A DNA stretch of 64,000 nt from Auricularia sp. M13 (Eukaryota; Basidiomycota; Agaricomycetes; Auriculariales; Auriculariaceae), in NCBI GenBank assembly GCA_037042915.1, contig CM073193.1:8742001-8806000 (forward strand). Reading direction: 5' to 3'. The notes under the pieces were generated by a model, which had not been told where the DNA came from, did not search any database, and saw nothing but the letters and a program-made list of their open reading frames with translations. Of the stretch, positions 58,351 through 64,000 are shown in pieces. Numbering within the stretch: position 1 is the first letter of the stretch; each line of letters starts with the position of its first letter. The position numbers and the translations under genes were made by a program.

Positions 58351-60498
58351 TCAGGCTGCGGAGAGGATAGTGCCAGGTGGTTGTTGTGGAATGGCGGTCA
58401 ACGCTGACGGAGGCGGCCGGGGATGCGCTTGAGTAGCGTCGAGCTGAGGACGCGGGACGAGAGGTGCTAAGGCATGGAGGAAGTGCCCTGCTGTTGATTT
58501 ATACCTGGGGCATCCTGCAGCGTCACGCAAGTGTGAACCTGGCGACGATCAGGATGAGAGCGAAGTTGGATCGCCGCCATTGAGCAGCGCTAACGGAACA
58601 TGCTCGTCGCACGCGGCATCGCGACTGTTCACCCCGTTCCAGCTTCGAAACGTACGTCCGTTCTGCAGGGTGTCTGGAGTCTGATATGCGCGAAGGAGTG
58701 GCGGTCTAGACATCGACGCCCCGTTGGATACTGCGGTAAACCCAATGGATTTGAACGCTGCAATCTCGCACAAGGCGTAGTACGCGCATGATATAATATG
58801 CGTCCCACGTCAGGCCGGAATCTTCCCTGGATGCGCCCTGGCCCTCAGACATAGGGAGGGTAAGAGTGTGAAAATAATGGAGCTGAAGAGAACGGCCTGA
58901 GGCGTTGGTGACGCAGAACGAGGCGTGCGAGCAAGGAGGGCGCCCTGAACCCTCGATGTATTGCGTGCCGGACGCGCGAACCTCGAGCCCGATAGGGTAA
59001 ACGAAAGCGCAACACAGTGTGAGCATTCGTATGCGGGATTGCGGCTGCTGCATGTGCTGCAGGGGTCTTGCGAAGGGCAATAGGCCGGTCTTGCACGAGG
59101 CGGCTGGTGACGCAGGCGATACAACTCATACAGTATGTTCAAAGTCCCCACGGGCCAGTCGCAGCACGAGCCTATCTCGCGATCTGCGCGCCGCTGACCC
59201 AGCGCACGGCACGGAATAGCGCGTACTGGTAGGACGCCGATGACGGCGAGGGACTTCGCACAGCAGGGCGAGGCGCGGACACGGAGCGCTGCTTTTCCAG
59301 CGCCCTCGCTGCAAAGATCACATGCGCGACGTTTCGTTGATACGCGCACTGCGTTGACTGCATCTCGGGCAGACACACGTGACTGGCGGGCCTGCCCTTC
59401 GCGCGGACAACATGACGGCAAGGGTGAGGGCATGGAGAACGTTGGACGGAGGGGCGTGACAGCGTAAGAGAGGCGTTGCCGTCGTCCCAAGGTCGTCCGA
59501 ACCCAGTGACCGCAAGCGTCTTTGTACGTCATTGAACGGCGGCGGAGGGCGCGTGCTGCGCGACGAGGCCCGCCACAGCTGTGACGGGGGCATCCACATA
59601 CCACTGGCGCCAGCTGATTGCAAAGACGCGCGGCGGTGATTCTATCAATCCTCCAGTCCAATGCTGTCTCGTGCGCCGCCGTCTCGACCGACTAAGTAGA
59701 CAATCGGCCGAACGCCGCGTCTAAGTCGCAGCGCAACGGCACACGGGCGTCGAGATGCGCTCCTGAATGCCGCAGATGTCCGCCATAGATGACATGGAGG
59801 ACACGTTGCGCCTGCGCATGCGAATGGAGGAGAGTCCAGCCACGATGAGACGACAGCGAGCTGGACGCGCGGCCTAGTCGTAATTGGATGCGGACAATGG
59901 GAAGCGGCAGCGCCTGATCCTTTCAGGCGCAGCAGGGTGAGCGCGGGCGTGCTATGTGGCGGCGCGCTGCAGCCGGCAGATGCATCGTCGTCTCGAACCT
60001 CTGGTACGCGATGTCTGTCGCCCCCGCGGAAGATGTCGGGAATGCCGCGTCCCAGGAACAGCAGAGGCTTCACAATGCGCATTTAGCACAACGCGCGGGA
60101 GCACGCAGCGTGGTGCAGTGCTGAAGAGCACCTGGGCAGAGAGGCAGCAGGGCAGCAGCGGGAGCGCGTTCACTGGAGCACGAGCGTTCATCGGCAAGCG
60201 CAAGAAGGGCAAAGTCTGAGAGACCGGCAAAGGGTACAAAGGAGATTATATGAAAAGCGGCAAGCAAGAGACGCCGCGAAACAAGAGACGCGACAGACGC
60301 GCCGGGCCAACTCCGACATTTTCTCTCCACCTCCAACCATCCGCCAGAAGTTCTTTGGACACAAATCCGGATTCTGGTTGTTTAAGGAGTATGTTGTGCT
60401 CTATGACCCCGACGTCCGATACAAATATCCACGTTGCTGCTGTAGTTCACAAGGCTACGAATGGACATGAAATTGTCCCATAAGCAGGAAGCGCAACA
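58351..60498. other. About 2.1 kb without a recognisable gene
   Basis: Holds the 5' flank of U3 and the 3' flank of the kinase-like gene. A 283-codon minus-strand frame (59661-58810) has no domain, repeat or start context and overlaps frames on the other strand. I regard it as chance in GC-rich DNA. Confidence 0.45.
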
Positions 60499-61209
60499 TT
60501 AGATGGTGCGTCCCTGCGTTATAGATTGAACATAGGCTGCAATCTGCTTTGCCACTTCTTCCGGTGCCATTCCAGTCGTATCCATGTCCAATTCATGCTC
60601 ACATCCAAATCGAAAAATTCCCCCAGATTTCATGCTGTCGCTGACGACCTTGACGTCAATGAGCTTCGGGTACGGCGCGGCAACGCGCGCAGGATCGACC
60701 AGCCGTTGCATATGCTCTTCGTAGGCGCACGTGAGAATGACCGAGAAGAAAGGCGAGCCGCGTTCGGCCGCAGCGCGCTCGAAGTCCCGCGCAATCTGCG
60801 CCCCAACGGGGTTCTGAGTGCCGTGCGAACCGGTGAAGATGAAAGTCACATCGCGCAAGGATGGTGAGGCCAGGATCGCTTTGAGTAGCTCGACGCGCTG
60901 TGGGCTCTGTCAGCCCTCTTTCCACCTCGGAACAACTCGAGGGGAGCTACCAGCGCCTTCCGAAAGATTTCGTATTCGGCCGAGCCTTGTGTGAAGACAG
61001 CGCGTGCGAGGTCGATAATGAGGTGATTATCGATCATCCGTGCATTGGGGAGAATCTTCCTGAAACGCAAGAAACCTCCGAGTTAGACCCTCGTACATAT
61101 TACGTGCTCAAACCGATTTCTCTGACACTAGAGCACGTCCCACAGTCTGTTTTCCAACACCCGGAGGCCCAAGCAAGTACAAGAAAGGTGCAGCGGTGTC
61201 TGAGCTCAT
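60499..61209 (-). CDS. P-loop nucleotide-binding protein (AAA_33 / small-kinase type)
   Basis: Three exons starting at ATG 61209 (MSSDTAAPFLYLL). The Walker A motif GPPGVGKQTVGRAL is 14 residues from the start. The second exon opens ILPNARMIDNHLIIDLARAV; the acceptor is placed after GGAAG to keep frame. The third exon has SPQRVELLKAILASP, LRDVTFIFTGS (Walker B-like), RGSPFFSVILTC, and a lid-like HMQRLVDPARVA. It ends DTTGMAPEEVAKQIAAYVQ, a tail common in small P-loop kinases of the AAA_33 group, with TAA at 60499. Length is about 200 residues. The substrate is unknown; similarity to gluconate or shikimate kinase-like ATPases is by motif only. It sits 270 nt downstream of the P450 gene on the same strand. 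Confidence 0.75.
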
Positions 61210-61480
61210 TGACGAGGGGGTTGGTTCGTGATGGGATAAGAACAAGAAAGACAGACCCTCGCAGTTCGGAAGTAATTATGTGCTGAGCGGAAGTACACGG
61301 GTGGAAACGAGAAATCACCATCTTTTTATTGTGTCTATAGTCGCTTAGGCTGCAGTATGGAACTTAGCTCCCAGCCGCTAACTAATCGACTATCTCCGTT
61401 CTTAACGCCTACATATACATACAACAAATGAGACGATCAGGTGCAGGAAACGCTCATACTCTGAAGTTGACTATCGTGGA

Positions 61481-63799
61481 TCAACGCCTCTTCGTGAAAA
61501 CGAGCGGAACGTGGTACGGCCTGCTAAAGTATCAGCGTACTCTCGAGCTAGAGAACGAGTCACTACGCACGTTACAGTAATAATAGGACGAGCTCTCAAC
61601 AGCTTTTCGCGAAGCTGCTCGCTGTCGAGCCCTCGGAACTGAGGTTCATCCTTCACGGCAATCTTGTAGTTGCGGACAAGGGTGATGAGGATAGCGATGC
61701 CCTCGGTTTCGAAGAACCTGGGAAGAGAGCATGTCAATCGGTTTTCTCTCCGGTTGTATAAATCAAGCATACCGACGTCCGATACACGCGCGAGCGCCGG
61801 CGGAGAAAGGGACGAAGGCATCGCGAGGCCAGTCGGGGTCCATGAACCGCTCGGGCATGAACTTGTACGGATCCTTCCAATAACGCGCTGCATTCAAAGA
61901 CATTAATCAGTCGACCGCCATGGTCACCAACGGGGATCACGCACGATTATAATGGACAGCGGCAAGGTCGAGGCTCATCGTCGAGTCCTTCGGAATGACA
62001 ACTGTTGTCGGCTCGTACTGGCCATCAGGCCGCATCCTGACAGTATTGAGCGTCGTGTCTTCCACGCTGTACTTAGCCACGATGGGGATCGGAGTATACA
62101 TCCGCAGGGTCTCGTAGAATACTCTGCGGCACAATCAGCGCCACACGATTAAAAAACAGAAAAAAAACGGAAAAGGAACATACGCCAGCGCATAAGTGTA
62201 TTTCGGCATGTCTTCGTATTCCTGACGTGCATTGCCTTCAGACCGGACATTTGTGGAGGTTCCGGACGACTCACCGGAAGTGTCCCGTCCGAGCTCAGAG
62301 CCTGAATATGCTCAAATAACTTGTCTTGGATGTCCTGGTAGATGGCTAGTAGACCGAAAGTGAAGGCAAGCGTGTGCGCCGTCGTCTGAACCAACAAGTT
62401 AGAGGGGAGAACAAATCAGTGTAAAGTCAACTTCGCGTATTTACCTCGTGTCCCGCGACCAGGAAAATGTAAACGTTTCCCATCAACTCCTGATCGGACA
62501 ACTCGCCTCCGTCCGCGAGCAGCCCGCTGAAAAGATCATACCGAGTCTCCTTCGCCTCCGCTGAGCGACGAGCCTTGATCATTTCTTCCATGTACAACTG
62601 TAACACGTCTGAATAGCAGACTGGGTGTTTTGCAGGTGGTGCGCACACGAATTTCCCCGTACGCGATTTTGGCTTGGCGCCAGCTGTGGCGCAGGCTCAA
62701 GACCCAGTCGGGAAACATTACTCGGATGGCCATGTTCTCTGAGATTATGCCCATCGCTTGTTTGAAGGTCATTGCGTGCCCTATCCGGAGAAAAGTATAT
62801 GAGGAATTATAGACTACATTATAGTTCATATCGTACCTGGAGGGACGGAGTCATCGTCGTCCCAGGAGACAGCTCTTCCGAAACCTAACGCGACCGTTGT
62901 TGACGTGCTGACTGCTTCACGAATGGCTTACCCGCCACGCTGATCACGAAGAGCGCTATCTTCAGCAAAGGTCAGTCATCTAGTAACTGAGTCGACCATT
63001 CAGCGATCAACGCACTGGGAGCGTAATGTCAATAATATGGTCGACGATAACCTCATCCTTGTCGCGCCAACCGGTGGACTTGAACATATTGAGAACGATG
63101 GAGGTCGTCTCTTCCCAGACGAGCTTGTTATTTTTCTGATTGGCGGTCAACTCTGTTGAATTGTGCATCTGTGGCAGGCACTGTACCTCAGAAAAAGCTG
63201 GCGCCACGGGCTTCCTGTGCCGCTTCCACTTCTCGCCTTCCGTAGCGACGATATTCTCGCCGAAAAGCGAGAGCAATTCGTATACCTTCGTGGGCTTTGG
63301 GAAGCGTGCCCTGGATAGAGTGATTTCCTGGCGTGAAGAGTACTATTAGGACACCAAGACAACGATAGGTGTGAGCGCACCTTAATGGCCGCAGGGTCCG
63401 CTACGTGGAAGTTCGTAATGGACACAGGTAGAGCAGTGATCTTCATGCAGTTTCAATCAGCAGGTGCGCCAGCAGGTCGAGTGATGAGGGCGACAAACAT
63501 CTGTGATAATTTCCGCGCCGTGTTCCAGGAATGCTGCATCAATTGAGTTCTTGTCACCGCCAGGAAGCATTGCACATGCACATCGTTGGCTTACGTTTGT
63601 ACTTGTTCGCGGAGAAGTAGCCCCAGCCGATGCTGACGCCGGGGACATAATCCCACGGGAAAGGTACGAAATAGTTGAAGATCAGGCGGTAGCCAGGCCA
63701 GCCCTTGGCACGTCGCACGGCCCTCTGGAACTCGACGAAGCGCTGGATAGCGTAGAGCACGGCGCCTGCGTATAGTGCGATCATCAGCGTGTTAGCCAT
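61481..63799 (-). CDS. Cytochrome P450 monooxygenase
   Basis: Multi-exon gene with ATG 63799 (MANTLMIALYAGAVLYAIQR), an N-terminal membrane anchor for the ER. Landmarks in order: PFPWDYVPGVSIGWG, HVADPAAIKEITLSRARFP, the helix-C block TEGEKWKRHRKPVAPAFSE, ISVAGFGRA, the I-helix AGHETTAHTLAF-type segment (IFLVAGHE, intron, TAHTLAF), the ExxR in VFYETLRMYTP, and the heme loop PFSAGARACIGRR split by an intron before FFETEG. The C-terminus RPYHVPLVFTKRR is reached through a last intron and ends with TGA at 61483-61481. Residues for heme binding and the K-helix are all present, so the enzyme should be active. Substrate and CYP family cannot be assigned. No biosynthetic cluster partners are seen in the window. 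Confidence 0.88.
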
Positions 63800-64000
63800 A
63801 GTGAGAGAATGAGTGAGAGGTGCAGAGCGTCCCAATGATACGGACCTGAAATTTAGCGTGGCGGCGGTCTCGGAGCCTTGGTAGGGAACCAACGGAGCTG
63901 CCCTTCGCACGTGGCCGGCCGCCGGGAAGGGCAAGTGGCCCCTCCTTCACACACCCCGGAAAATTCAGATAGACGCATGTCACTCTTTAGAAATTTTGTA

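Larger units (their letters stand above)
52919..58430. repeat. Tandem block, unit 3
   Basis: Third copy of the carrier-5'/ATP23/DUF2235-WD40 block, about 5.5 kb, same order and orientation. Its left edge begins inside carrier exon 7 (TCGAGCTCGAACGGAACG) and its right edge shares GAGGACGCGG with unit 2. Confidence 0.7.

Noticed and set aside
58810-59661. Minus-strand frame of 283 codons with many Cys and Arg
   Set aside because: No pattern in the Cys spacing, no start context; likely chance.

Overview
The window looks like nuclear DNA of a filamentous basidiomycete, most likely an Agaricomycete. Genes are cut by many 45-60 nt GT-AG introns, coding DNA is GC-rich, and the gene families (a DUF2235 hydrolase fused to WD40 repeats, a multi-exon P450, Atp23, a mitochondrial 2-oxodicarboxylate carrier, a secreted subtilase) fit such a genome. 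No rRNA, convincing tRNA, CRISPR array or retroelement was seen. All splice sites were read by eye.

Left part (1-26.5 kb): the 5' part of a long Ser/Arg/Pro-rich gene on the minus strand runs off the left edge. About 7.7 kb without a recognisable gene follows. Then come two tiny paralogous CxxC-peptide genes with matching TATA promoters, an enoyl-CoA hydratase gene with two very large introns, a small secreted Cys-containing protein, and a subtilisin-like protease gene that looks damaged.

Middle (26.5-58.4 kb): a hAT-type MITE and a large fold-back element precede a repeated block. The block is a tandem triplication of [5' part of the carrier gene (-) / ATP23 (+) / DUF2235-WD40 gene (-)]. 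Unit 1 (about 29.8-35.6 kb) holds the full carrier and ATP23. Units 2 (about 40.9-51.2 kb) and 3 (about 52.9-58.4 kb) hold decayed carrier and ATP23 copies but DUF2235-WD40 genes that still look intact. Two further copies of the left-edge gene, in inverted orientation, lie between the units. ATP23 copy 2 is split by a 4.8 kb hAT transposon, which itself carries a nested TA-type MITE.

Right part (58.4-64 kb): about 2 kb with nothing recognised, then a P-loop kinase-like gene and a complete cytochrome P450 gene, both on the minus strand.

The most interesting signal is the DUF2235-WD40 array. A lipase-type alpha/beta-hydrolase domain sits at the N-terminus and a 7-blade WD40 propeller at the C-terminus. 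Between the three paralogs the blade framework is almost invariant, while changes concentrate at the few residues per blade that are known to be hypervariable in fungal non-self-recognition WD40 proteins (HET-D/E/R class). This suggests a recognition-effector family that lacks the usual NACHT domain.
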